Shown here piece by piece: positions 8,784 to 19,231 of a DNA stretch of 64,000 nt; the first letter of the stretch is position 1, and every line of letters starts with the position of its first letter. Below the pieces are notes generated by a model. That model did no database searches, had not been told where the DNA came from, and saw only the letters and a list, made by a program, of their open reading frames with translations. The translations under genes and the position numbers were made by a program. The DNA is taken from NCBI GenBank assembly GCA_030528565.1, contig JAUMYP010000011.1, positions 1-64,000 of the forward strand. The letters run 5' to 3'. The DNA is from Pseudomonadota bacterium (lineage in GTDB: Bacteria; Pseudomonadota; Gammaproteobacteria; Xanthomonadales; Xanthomonadaceae).

Positions 8784-8890
8784 AAGACACCCCATGGACA
8801 GTGGTTCTTGCAGTGTAAAACAGCGGCCATGCCGCATTGGGCAAATTGGGCCGCCGCCACCGCAGCCCGTTGCCGCATATTCAGTACGGT

Positions 8891-10979
<2,089 letters not shown>

Positions 10980-10980
10980 G

Positions 10981-11056
10981 AGCTCCCTACGGTGGTATCA
11001 ACCACATCAGGTTCAAAGGGACTGTCTCAACCGGCACGCCGGTACCCCTGCTTCTT
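10981..11056 (-). promoter_or_regulatory. TPP riboswitch (THI element) upstream of thiC
   Basis: The minus strand carries the conserved THI-box elements in order: AGGGGT near 11050, the GAGA-containing loop, CCCTTTGAACCTGAT at about 11019-11005, and the closing helix ending in GTAGGGAG. These are the TPP aptamer signature. Binding of thiamine pyrophosphate is expected to reduce thiC expression. The expression platform is not obvious because a repeat element follows the aptamer. Confidence 0.92.
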
Positions 11057-11142
11057 GACGCATGGTAGTGCCTTGTACAGTTTTTTTCACCCATCGCTGG
11101 CGCATGGCATCATGCCCGTTCACTGTTTCTCAGGAGTGCCCG

Positions 11143-12081
11143 ATGTCCCAGCCCGCAGAAGCCCGCGCCTTTGCCCCTGCCAGCGTCGGCAATATCGGCG
11201 TGGGTTTCGACCTGCTGGGCCACACTGTCAGCGGCCTTGGCGATAGCGCGCAAGTCCGCCGCATCGACACCCCGGAAGTGCGCATCAGCGCCATTACAGG
11301 CAACACGCCCGGCATTGAAAGCATTCCGCTGCAAGCGGCGCGCAATACCGCCGGGCAGGCGCTGATGGCGCTGCGGGCACAGACCGGGATTGGTTTCGGC
11401 TTTGAGCTGCGGCTGCAAAAAGGCATCCCGCTGGGTTCGGGCCTGGGGGGTTCGGCGGCCTCCTGCGTGGCGGCGCTGGTGGCCGCCAATGCCTTATTGC
11501 CCGAGCCGCTTGAGCGCCACGCGCTATACGACTGCGCCCTGGCGGGGGAAGCCATCGCCAGCGGCAGCCGCCACGGCGACAATGTCGCGCCAATGCTGCT
11601 GGGCGGCGTGGTACTGGCCGACCCGCAACGCATGATTGCACTGGATACGCCGGACTGGCTGTACGCAGCCGTGGTTCACCCCGAGCAAACACTGGAAACC
11701 CGCCGCGCCCGTGCGGTGCTGGCAGCGCCTTACCCGCTGCCGCAAGTGGTGCAGCACAGCACGCATCTGGCATTGTTCCTGACCGGGCTTGCCCGTGGCG
11801 AGCGCGAACTGATTGCCGCCGGTCTGCACGATGTACTGGTGGAGCCACGCCGTGCGGCATTGATTACCGGTTTCCCGCAAGTCAAGGCCGCAGCCCTGGC
11901 GCACGGCGCCCTGGGCGCCAGCATTTCCGGTGGCGGCCCCAGCGTATTTGCCTGGTTTGACGATGCCGCCCGCGCCCATGTTGCCGCCACGGCCATGCAG
12001 CAGGCGTTTGCCACTGCCGGTTTCGATTCCCAGGCCTATGTCAGCCCGGTCAACGGCCCGCGCGCCGAGCTTCTGGCCTGA
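11143..12081 (+). CDS. thrB: Homoserine kinase
   Basis: ThrB phosphorylates homoserine with ATP, the penultimate step of threonine synthesis. The 312-residue GHMP kinase has the ATP-binding loop [15 protein letters not shown] around residues 88-102, and the early segment [16 protein letters not shown] typical of the family. The ATG at 11143 follows a CAGGAG ribosome-binding site by 7 nt; an upstream in-frame start at 11062 is disfavoured. The next plus-strand gene is thrC, but an antisense gene lies between them, so a simple thrB-thrC operon is broken here. No thrA is in the window. Confidence 0.94.
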   Translation: MSQPAEARAFAPASVGNIGVGFDLLGHTVSGLGDSAQVRRIDTPEVRISAITGNTPGIESIPLQAARNTAGQALMALRAQTGIGFGFELRLQKGIPLGSGLGGSAASCVAALVAANALLPEPLERHALYDCALAGEAIASGSRHGDNVAPMLLGGVVLADPQRMIALDTPDWLYAAVVHPEQTLETRRARAVLAAPYPLPQVVQHSTHLALFLTGLARGERELIAAGLHDVLVEPRRAALITGFPQVKAAALAHGALGASISGGGPSVFAWFDDAARAHVAATAMQQAFATAGFDSQAYVSPVNGPRAELLA

Positions 12082-12099
12082 AACGCAACATCCGTCAGT

Positions 12100-13644
12100 T
12101 CAGCGGCTGGCCGCGTCCAGCCGGTAGTCGATATGCGCCTGCTGCCACTGCCCGTGCGCATCCTGCGCGCGCACTTCCACCCGGTGGCGGCCAACCGGCA
12201 GGCGGGTATCCAGTGGCGCACGCCAAAGATGCGGGGAGGGACGCGCTTCCGGGGAACGGTCGAAGCCGCGCAGCTTATCGCTGCCATCATCGCGGGCATT
12301 TTCTGCCGCAAGCCAGGGGTCGGGGCCGAGAAAACGCTGCATCGGCCGCCACGGGCCGCCATCAATGCGGTATTCAACCTCGGCATCGGGCCGGGCGATG
12401 AACACATTGGCATACACGCCCCAGGCCGGATATGCGCCCTGGCGCAGCACTTTCGGCGCGTGCAGGCGCATCACCTCGGTAAACGCCGCATCCTGGCCAT
12501 CGTGCTTGGCCGGATGCCAGGAAAGGCGGTAACCGCCATCGCCCCCGACATGCAGCCGGGCATAGCCATTGGGCGTGCCATCGGCCATGGTGGCATCGGG
12601 AATTCCGGCAGCATTCGGCGCGCCCGACCAGAACGCGCCACAGGCGGCGCCGACATTGAATTCATGCAGTGGCTGCGCACCCTGCCAACCGCTGTCGGCT
12701 GCATGCCAGTGATGGCCGAGGGTGTGGCGATGGCCACTCAAAATCAGCAGTTTGGGGAAATCACGCAACAGCGCAAACAGCCGCTGGCGGTCGGCTGCGC
12801 GGAATGTCTCCACGCCCGCTTCTTGGTCAAACAACGGGATATGCACGCCCAGCACCAGTAGCGCATCACGCGGCACGGTTGGCAAATAGGCTTCCAAGAA
12901 AGCAAACTGCTGCTCGCGCAGGCCGCCGATATAGTGCGGCGACTGCCCCGGCTGGTAAATCACATCATCCAGGCCGATGAACACCAGCCCCGGCTCCTCC
13001 CAGGCGAAAGTGTCTGCGCCGAAATGACGGCGATAGCTCGCCAGTGAACCGGCATCATCCGCAGCATCAAAATCCAGGTCGTGATTGCCGGGGATATGCA
13101 GCCACGGCGTTGCCAGCCGCGCCATCTGCGCCTTGAGCTGCGGATACAGGGCGAGATTGTCATCCACCAAATCGCCCAGGGTGACACCAAAGCGGGCGCG
13201 GGTCTTGCCCACCAGCGGCTCGATGATGTCGCGGCGGAAATAATCCAGCTCGGTGGCATCCTCGGTCTGGCTGTCGGCAAACAGCAGCACTTCGAACGCG
13301 CGCGCCTCGCGCTGCGGGTCTGGCAGCAGAGCGAAATCCCGGCAGCCGCGCCCGGCATGCCAGTTATCGGGCAGTCCATCGGCGCGCAGCGGCAGCGCGT
13401 GGCTGGCGGGCTTGATGAGCAGCAGCCCATCGTGCGCCGAACCTTCCGGCAGCTGATAACTGCCATCAGCCGCAGTCAGCAACAACTGCCGGCCACCGTA
13501 GAGCCGCACCCCGGCCACGCCCGGCTCGCCTGCATCCTGCCGCTGGTTGCCATTGCGGTCTTCCCAGACCCGGCAAGTCGAGCCGGCCGCCAGCGCATCG
13601 GCCAACGGCAGCGACAGGGCAAACAACAGCAATAACGCACGCAT
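12100..13644 (-). CDS. Exported calcineurin-like metallophosphoesterase
   Basis: The 514-residue protein has a signal peptide (residues 1-20, ending ALAAG) and an N-terminal beta domain resembling SdrD/carboxypeptidase-type modules (VWEDRNGNQRQDAGEPGVAGV). The metallophosphoesterase core follows, with metal-ligand motifs FADSQ, GDLVDD, GNHD, GVHIP and SGHRHTLGHH in the expected order. A C-terminal domain completes the Metallophos_N/core/Metallophos_C layout of this secreted subfamily. It is probably a periplasmic phosphodiesterase or phosphatase; the substrate is unknown. It is antisense between thrB and thrC. Confidence 0.85.
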   Translation of the reverse strand: MRALLLLFALSLPLADALAAGSTCRVWEDRNGNQRQDAGEPGVAGVRLYGGRQLLLTAADGSYQLPEGSAHDGLLLIKPASHALPLRADGLPDNWHAGRGCRDFALLPDPQREARAFEVLLFADSQTEDATELDYFRRDIIEPLVGKTRARFGVTLGDLVDDNLALYPQLKAQMARLATPWLHIPGNHDLDFDAADDAGSLASYRRHFGADTFAWEEPGLVFIGLDDVIYQPGQSPHYIGGLREQQFAFLEAYLPTVPRDALLVLGVHIPLFDQEAGVETFRAADRQRLFALLRDFPKLLILSGHRHTLGHHWHAADSGWQGAQPLHEFNVGAACGAFWSGAPNAAGIPDATMADGTPNGYARLHVGGDGGYRLSWHPAKHDGQDAAFTEVMRLHAPKVLRQGAYPAWGVYANVFIARPDAEVEYRIDGGPWRPMQRFLGPDPWLAAENARDDGSDKLRGFDRSPEARPSPHLWRAPLDTRLPVGRHRVEVRAQDAHGQWQQAHIDYRLDAASR

Positions 13645-13749
13645 GACAGGATTCCAGAGAAATGGCGCCTCATTTTAATGCCCGCGCAAAGATGCCCTTG
13701 CCGCCTGCCGGTGTATCCTGCCCACGGCTACCCGTGCGGAGATGATTGA

Positions 13750-15057
13750 ATGCGCTATGCCAGCACTCGCGGCCAAAGCCCCGTGACCGATATCGACCTT
13801 GCCCTTGAAGCCGGTCTTGCCGCCGATGGCGGGCTGTATGTGCCAATGCACATCCCGCAACTTGCCGGTGCTGCCCCCTGGCCCAATCTTGCCAGCGCCG
13901 CCACGGCGATTTTGACCCCGTTTTTTGCCCACTCGCGCCTTCGCGAGCGCCTGCCGGAGCTTTGTAGCGAGGCTTTCAGTTTTCCCGCACCGCTGCACCG
14001 CATGCATGGCGAGGGCGATTTTTTGCTGGAGCTGTTCCACGGCCCCACCGCCGCTTTCAAGGATTATGCCGCACGCTTTCTGGCCGCATCGCTTGCCGCA
14101 TTGCGCGATAGCGCCGCCCCCACCCGCACCATCGTGGTCGCCACCTCCGGCGATACCGGCGCGGCTGTCGCCGCCGCCTTCCATCGTCGTGAGGGATTCC
14201 GCGTGGTGATTCTCTACCCGCAAGGCCGCGTGTCCCCGCGTCAGGCACACGGGCTGGAATGCTGGGGCGACAATATCCACACGCTGCGCGTTACCGGCAG
14301 TTTTGACGACTGCCAGCGGCTTGCCAAAACCGCCCTGTCCGACAGCAAACTGCGCGCACGCCTGCCGCTGGGCTCGGCCAACAGCATCAGTCTCGGTCGC
14401 CTGCTGCCGCAAATCGCCTATTACGGCCATAGCGCCTGCGCGTTTTTTGCCGAGCACGGCCAGCGGCTCAACTTCATCATCCCCACCGGCAACCTGGGCA
14501 ATGCCAGCGCGGCATTTCTGGCACGCAAGATGGGGCTGCCTATCGGCGATATTCATCTGGCCTGCAATGCCAACGACACCCTGCCGCGTTTTTTCCAGGG
14601 GCAGGACTACGCCGCGCAGGCCACCCGCGCCACGCTGGCCAATGCCATGGATGTGGGCGCGCCCAGCAACTTCGAGCGCCTGCGCCACTGGCATGGCAGC
14701 GATGCCGAACTGCGGGAAGCCTTCAGCGCCAGCAGCAGCGATGACGCCACCATCCGCGCAGAAATTGCCGCCGCCCCCGCCCGCCACGGCATCATCCCCT
14801 GCCCGCATACTGCCTGCGGCCTGGCGGCCTTGCGCACCTTCCGCGCCGCCGGGGACACCCGCCCCTGGGCGGTGGCCGCCACCGCCCACCCGGCCAAGTT
14901 TGAAAGTATCGTCGAGCCACTGACCGGACACAGCATCCCGCTGCCCATAGCACTGGCCGAGTCGCTGGCACACCCGGCGCAAGGCGCGCCACTTGCCAAC
15001 GACTACAACGCCTTGCGGCAGTGGCTACTGGCAACCTGCCACGATTCCCGCACATAA
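13750..15057 (+). CDS. thrC: Threonine synthase
   Basis: ThrC converts O-phosphohomoserine to threonine with pyridoxal phosphate. The 435-residue product has the N-terminal MRYASTRGQSPV segment, the PLP-lysine motif HGPTAAFKDYAARF around residues 98-111, SGDTGAA and the later PTGNLGNASAAFLARKMG phosphate-binding region. Start ATG at 13750 fits the family. It lies downstream of thrB on the same strand, but 1.67 kb away across an antisense metallophosphatase gene, so it needs its own promoter in 13645-13749. Confidence 0.95.
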   Translation: MRYASTRGQSPVTDIDLALEAGLAADGGLYVPMHIPQLAGAAPWPNLASAATAILTPFFAHSRLRERLPELCSEAFSFPAPLHRMHGEGDFLLELFHGPTAAFKDYAARFLAASLAALRDSAAPTRTIVVATSGDTGAAVAAAFHRREGFRVVILYPQGRVSPRQAHGLECWGDNIHTLRVTGSFDDCQRLAKTALSDSKLRARLPLGSANSISLGRLLPQIAYYGHSACAFFAEHGQRLNFIIPTGNLGNASAAFLARKMGLPIGDIHLACNANDTLPRFFQGQDYAAQATRATLANAMDVGAPSNFERLRHWHGSDAELREAFSASSSDDATIRAEIAAAPARHGIIPCPHTACGLAALRTFRAAGDTRPWAVAATAHPAKFESIVEPLTGHSIPLPIALAESLAHPAQGAPLANDYNALRQWLLATCHDSRT

Positions 15058-15107
15058 GCCTGTTGCTTAGAGCCGTTCAAAGTCTCTTATGGCCGGTAAA
15101 CACCGGC

Positions 15108-15338
15108 TCAGGCCTGCGTTGTCCAGCTCACCAGCTTCAGCACCAGCGGCCGGATGCTGAGCAGGCTCACGAACGCCAGCGGCCAGGCCAATGCATAGGC
15201 GCGCAGGGTGCGCAGCGGCCAACCGCTGTCGATGCCGGTATTAAACGCCACCAAAAACGCGCTCATGATGAAGGCCATCAGCGCCGTGGCGTAAAAGGTG
15301 AAGACGATACCGCTGTACTTGCTGGGGATTTTTTTCAT
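15108..15338 (-). CDS. DUF2798 family small membrane protein
   Basis: The 76-residue product has two membrane helices (about residues 10-32 and 46-68) and begins MKKIPSKYSGIVFTFYATAL, matching DUF2798. The function is unknown. In many genomes such a gene lies divergently from a LysR-type regulator; here the divergent side carries only a 19-codon LysR-like remnant. Confidence 0.75.
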   Translation of the reverse strand: MKKIPSKYSGIVFTFYATALMAFIMSAFLVAFNTGIDSGWPLRTLRAYALAWPLAFVSLLSIRPLVLKLVSWTTQA

Positions 15339-15482
15339 GGGTGTCCTGGCAAATGTCTACAGCGCCTGCCTTGCACACTGGACGCTGCGGGGTGCACAGT
15401 GTCCATGGTCGATTCCCCGAATAAAACCCCTTGAATTGGCAATCACTGCCCAGCCATGCACAACCCATCCCAAAGCGCCGCC

Positions 15483-15542
15483 ATGAGCCTCGACTGGAAC
15501 GACCTGCAATACTTCGTTTTTCAGGCAGAACCAAGCAGATGA
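15483..15542 (+). pseudogene. Remnant of a LysR-type regulator N-terminus
   Basis: An ATG at 15483 opens MSLDWNDLQYFVFQAEPSR and then a stop. MSLDWNDLQYFV is the characteristic first segment of LysR regulators, after which the helix-turn-helix should follow. Here it breaks off after 12 matching residues and leads directly into the S9 peptidase gene. It looks like a deletion joint that removed the rest of the regulator divergent from the DUF2798 gene. The evidence is short, so chance similarity cannot be excluded. Confidence 0.5.
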
Positions 15543-15595
15543 CCTTGCACGCCATACAAGCTAGCATCCATGGCTTGCCTTTCGAGAACACTCCC

Positions 15596-17932
15596 GTGCC
15601 CAAATTCACCGCCCTTGCCGTCTTTCTTGCTGCCTGCCTGTCCCCTGCCATGAGCCAAGCCCAAACCGCGCATGCGCCCGCGCAACTGACTGGCGAAGAC
15701 TACGCCCGCGCCGAAAGCCTGCTGGCGCACCGCATGAATCCACTGCTCGATGGCGACGTCAAAAACCTCAGCTGGCAGGCCGATGGCCGCCTGTTCTGGC
15801 TACAGAACGAAGGCGGGCAGTTCCAGCCCAAAGCCTGGGATACTGCCCGCAACCAGTCCATTGCATTTGCTGCCAGCGCCGCACTGGCAAACCGGCTGGC
15901 GCGCGCGCATGGCAAGCCGGTGACGGCGGATTTCGTGAATCAGCTGCAAGCCGCGCGTCTTGATGGCAGGCATATCCACTTTGACTATGACGGCGAAAGT
16001 TACCGTTGCAGCTTCGATTTCAAGGACTGCCGCAAACAGCCGTCCGCAAACCGTGGCACTACAGCGCCAGCGGTGAAATCGCCCGACGGCCAGCGTGAAG
16101 TCTTTATCCGCGAACACAATCTGTGGCTGCGCGACATCCAGACTGGCCGGGAAACCCGGCTGACCGACGATGGCGTGCAGGACTACGGCTATGCCACCGA
16201 CAATGCCGGCTGGGTGCATAGCGACCGCCCCATCGTGCTGTGGTCGCCGGATTCGCGCCGCATCGCCACTTTCCGCCACGATGGCCGCAAAGTCAGGCAG
16301 ATGACCATGGTCGGCACCAATCCCGGCGCGCCGCAAGTGCAGCAATGGCGCTATCCGTTTGTCGGCGATGCGCATATCTTCATGATTGAGCGCGTGGTGA
16401 TTGACCTCTCCGGCGATGCGCCACGCCTTATCCCGCTGCAAATGCCGCCTGATTTCCACCGTTCCACCAGTTGCGACCACGTCAGCTGCGATGGCGGCTG
16501 GGAAGATGTGCAATGGGCGGCCGATGGCAAAACGCTGGCCTTTGTCAGCACCGACCGCGGCCACAAAAGCGCCACCCTGCGCATTGCCGATGCGGCCACC
16601 GGCGCGGTGCGCGATGTTTTTCTGGAAACGGTCAAAACCCAGTTTGAAAGCGGTATCGGCGGCGTGGTGAACTGGCGCTATCTGCCCGAATCGGGTGAAT
16701 TCATCTGGTGGACGCAGAAGTCCGACTGGGGGCATCTGTATCTGCACGAGCTGGCGACCGGCAAGCAGAAGCACGCCATCACCGAGGGCGACTGGAATGT
16801 GCGCGAAGTGCTGCATCTGGATACCGCCTCGCGCACCGTGTGGTTCTACGGCCAGGGGCGCGAAGCCGGACGCGACCCGTACCTGAAGCATCTGTACCGC
16901 GCCAGCCTTGATGGCGGGCAGGTGCAACTCCTGACCCCGGAAGATGCCGACCATCGCGTCAGCATTTCCGAAGATGGCGAGTTTTTCGTCGATACCCATT
17001 CCAGCACCACCCAGCCGCCGGTGACGCTGCTGCGGCGGATGCGCGATGGCGCGCTAGTCCAGGAACTGGCGCGCGGCGATACCCGCCGCCTTGAGGCCGC
17101 AGGCTGGCTGGCACCGGAAAAATTCGTGGTCAAGGGCCGCGATGGCACCACCGACATCCACGGCATGCTGTGGAAGCCCTCACATTTCGACGCCAGCAAG
17201 AAATACCCCATCGTCAATTACATCTATCCCGGCCCGCAGGTCGGCTCGATTCGCACCCGTGGCTTTGCCGCCGCACATGGCGACCATCAGTCACTGGCCG
17301 AGCTGGGCTTTATCGTGGTGGCGATGGACGGCATGGGCACCCCCGGTCGCAGCAAGGCATTCCAGGATGCCTACTACGGCAACATGATTGACAACACCCT
17401 GCCCGACCAGGTGGCCGGGATGCAGCAACTGGCCGCACGCCATGCCTGGATTGACCTTGAGCGCGCCGGTATCTGGGGACATTCCGGCGGCGGCAATGCC
17501 ACCGCCACGGCGATGTTCCGCTACCCGGAGTTCTTCAAGGTGGGCGTCTCGCAGGCGGGCAATCACAATAACCTCAGCTACGAGGACGACTGGGCCGAGC
17601 GCTACCACGGCCTGATGGTGAAAAACCCCGACGGCAGCAGCAATTACACTGGCCAGGACAACGCCCACTATGCCGGGAATCTCAAGGGCAAATTGTTCCT
17701 GATTCACGGCATGCTGGATGACAATGTGCCGGTGCAAAACACGCTGCTGGTGGTGGATGCCCTGACCCGCGCCAACAAGGATTTCGACCTGTTGTTGCTG
17801 CCGCACGCCCGCCACGGCTTTGGCAGCGGCGATGTCGGCATGTATGTGATGCGCCGCCGCTGGGATTATTTCGTCAAACATTTGCTGGGCGCCGAGCCAC
17901 CGGCACAGTACAAGCTGGAAGCTGCCCAATAA
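15596..17932 (+). CDS. Exported S9 family (dipeptidyl peptidase IV-like) peptidase
   Basis: A prolyl-oligopeptidase-type serine peptidase expected in the periplasm. From the GTG at 15596 the product is 778 residues with a signal peptide (MPKFTALAVFLAACLSPAMS). A beta-propeller domain (DPPIV_N) covers roughly residues 90-500, then an alpha/beta hydrolase domain carries the nucleophile in WGHSGGGN, the acid in HGMLDDNVP and the histidine in HARHGFG. The frame is open upstream to 15431, with an ATG at 15539; the GTG is preferred because it gives a compact signal peptide, but the start is uncertain. A LysR relic overlaps the upstream part. Confidence 0.88.
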   Translation: MPKFTALAVFLAACLSPAMSQAQTAHAPAQLTGEDYARAESLLAHRMNPLLDGDVKNLSWQADGRLFWLQNEGGQFQPKAWDTARNQSIAFAASAALANRLARAHGKPVTADFVNQLQAARLDGRHIHFDYDGESYRCSFDFKDCRKQPSANRGTTAPAVKSPDGQREVFIREHNLWLRDIQTGRETRLTDDGVQDYGYATDNAGWVHSDRPIVLWSPDSRRIATFRHDGRKVRQMTMVGTNPGAPQVQQWRYPFVGDAHIFMIERVVIDLSGDAPRLIPLQMPPDFHRSTSCDHVSCDGGWEDVQWAADGKTLAFVSTDRGHKSATLRIADAATGAVRDVFLETVKTQFESGIGGVVNWRYLPESGEFIWWTQKSDWGHLYLHELATGKQKHAITEGDWNVREVLHLDTASRTVWFYGQGREAGRDPYLKHLYRASLDGGQVQLLTPEDADHRVSISEDGEFFVDTHSSTTQPPVTLLRRMRDGALVQELARGDTRRLEAAGWLAPEKFVVKGRDGTTDIHGMLWKPSHFDASKKYPIVNYIYPGPQVGSIRTRGFAAAHGDHQSLAELGFIVVAMDGMGTPGRSKAFQDAYYGNMIDNTLPDQVAGMQQLAARHAWIDLERAGIWGHSGGGNATATAMFRYPEFFKVGVSQAGNHNNLSYEDDWAERYHGLMVKNPDGSSNYTGQDNAHYAGNLKGKLFLIHGMLDDNVPVQNTLLVVDALTRANKDFDLLLLPHARHGFGSGDVGMYVMRRRWDYFVKHLLGAEPPAQYKLEAAQ

Positions 17933-17944
17933 AGCCGTTTCCCT

Positions 17945-17967
17945 GCCCGGAGCGCCCTGCTCCGGGC
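17945..17967. terminator. Hairpin between convergent genes
   Basis: GCCCGGAGC (17945-17953) pairs perfectly with GCTCCGGGC (17959-17967) between the convergent S9 peptidase and the next minus-strand gene. It could stop transcription in both directions. No good T-tract follows on either strand, so it is a weak terminator call. Confidence 0.5.
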
Positions 17968-18537
17968 TTAATCAGCCGACTTGATGCAGCCATGCCGCCG
18001 CATGCTGGCAAGGATGGCGGATGCACTGGCCGGATTGCTGCCCAACTGCGCCCGCAGCTCCTTGCAGATACCAGCCTGGCTCATGCTGGCCAAAGAACTG
18101 TCACGAAACTCCAGCCTCATGCGAGCGCGTGTAGCCTCCATCCGCATGGGCTGGCGCTGCAAGGGATTGCGCACAAAATCCTCAGCCGGACGCGCGCTGG
18201 CCTGCGCTGGCGATGCGCCCGCCACAAACCAGTCATCCCGCATATCGCTTGCCGGGCTGCCAGAAGCCGGTGCACTTGCTGCCGCCTCGGCAACGGTCAA
18301 AGCCTTTGCCGCAGTGCTTTTGCGCTCCTCCCGTATCTGTGGCGGCACTTGTGGCGCGCTTTGCACTGCTACAACAGGCGGCTTTGGCGGAGAAATGAAG
18401 TACAACTGCACCCGGCTTTGCGATGGCGCAGGCGCAGCCGACACCCGCACCTGACGATGCGCTGTCAGCAGATAAAAAACAAAAAGCGCATTGACCGACA
18501 ACGCCACCCACCAGGCGGTAATCCTTGTCTTGTCCAC
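17968..18537 (-). CDS. Hypothetical protein with one N-terminal membrane helix
   Basis: From the GTG at 18537 the product has 189 residues: a short basic N-terminus, one membrane helix (WWVALSVNALFVFYLL, about residues 9-24), a Pro/Ala/Ser-rich low-complexity linker, and a small C-terminal region with two Cys (GICKELR, RHGCIKS). It is probably anchored in the inner membrane facing the periplasm. No family was recognised. The frame stays open to 18660 into the divergent promoter region, so the start is uncertain; the GTG at 18537 follows a purine-rich GAGATAGG. Confidence 0.55.
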   Translation of the reverse strand: MDKTRITAWWVALSVNALFVFYLLTAHRQVRVSAAPAPSQSRVQLYFISPPKPPVVAVQSAPQVPPQIREERKSTAAKALTVAEAAASAPASGSPASDMRDDWFVAGASPAQASARPAEDFVRNPLQRQPMRMEATRARMRLEFRDSSLASMSQAGICKELRAQLGSNPASASAILASMRRHGCIKSAD

Positions 18538-18652
18538 AGGCCTATCTCGTCCAATACTGCCAGCAGGTATTTTTATCACAGCATGTCGGCGCGCTTTGAC
18601 ATTCACCCGGCAGCCGCTAACCTTGCACGCCTTCAAGCTCGCCCATATCCCC

Positions 18653-19210
18653 ATGTCCAAGCACGACCAACCCTATAAATACGAGCCCATGACCTTCCTG
18701 CCGCGCCTGATTTTTGCCTCGCGCTGGTTGCAGTTGCCGCTGTATCTGGGCCTGATTGTCGCCCAGGCGGTGTATGTATTCCTGTTCATGAAGGAACTGT
18801 GGCATCTCATCACCCACGCCACCGAATGGGGCGAGCTGGAAATCATGCTGATGGTGCTGGGGCTGATTGACGTGGTGATGATTTCCAACCTGCTGGTGAT
18901 GGTGATTGTCGGCGGCTATGAAACCTTCGTCTCGCGCCTGCGGCTGGAAGGCCATCCCGACCAGCCCGAATGGCTCAGCCACGTCAATGCCAGCGTGCTG
19001 AAGGTCAAGCTCGCCATGGCCATCATCGGCATTTCCTCGATTCACCTTCTGAAGACCTTCATCGCCATCGGCAACCTCGGCGCAGAAGGCTCCCCCTACA
19101 CTGCCCAGGGTGTGCTGTGGCAAACCGTGATCCACTGCGTGTTCATCCTCTCGGCCCTCGGCATCGCCTGGACCGACAAACTGATGATGTCGGCCAGCAG
19201 CAAACATTGA
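18653..19210 (+). CDS. YqhA/UPF0114 (TIGR00645) family inner-membrane protein
   Basis: The 185-residue protein has four predicted membrane helices and the family segments FASRWLQLPLYLGLIVAQ and LIDVVMISNLLVMVIVGGYE. It also has WLSHVNASVLKVKLAMAIIG, which identifies the UPF0114 group. The function is not established. The ATG at 18653 is chosen because the conserved N-terminus (MSKHDQPYKYEPMTFLPRL) starts there; upstream frame is open. uvrD follows 21 nt later, so co-transcription is possible. Confidence 0.85.
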   Translation: MSKHDQPYKYEPMTFLPRLIFASRWLQLPLYLGLIVAQAVYVFLFMKELWHLITHATEWGELEIMLMVLGLIDVVMISNLLVMVIVGGYETFVSRLRLEGHPDQPEWLSHVNASVLKVKLAMAIIGISSIHLLKTFIAIGNLGAEGSPYTAQGVLWQTVIHCVFILSALGIAWTDKLMMSASSKH

Positions 19211-19231
19211 CCGGGCGCGTAGAATGCGCCG

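Noticed and set aside
13675..14982. 435-codon minus-strand frame opposite thrC
   Set aside because: thrC is unambiguous. The antisense frame is Gly/Ala-rich without domains.
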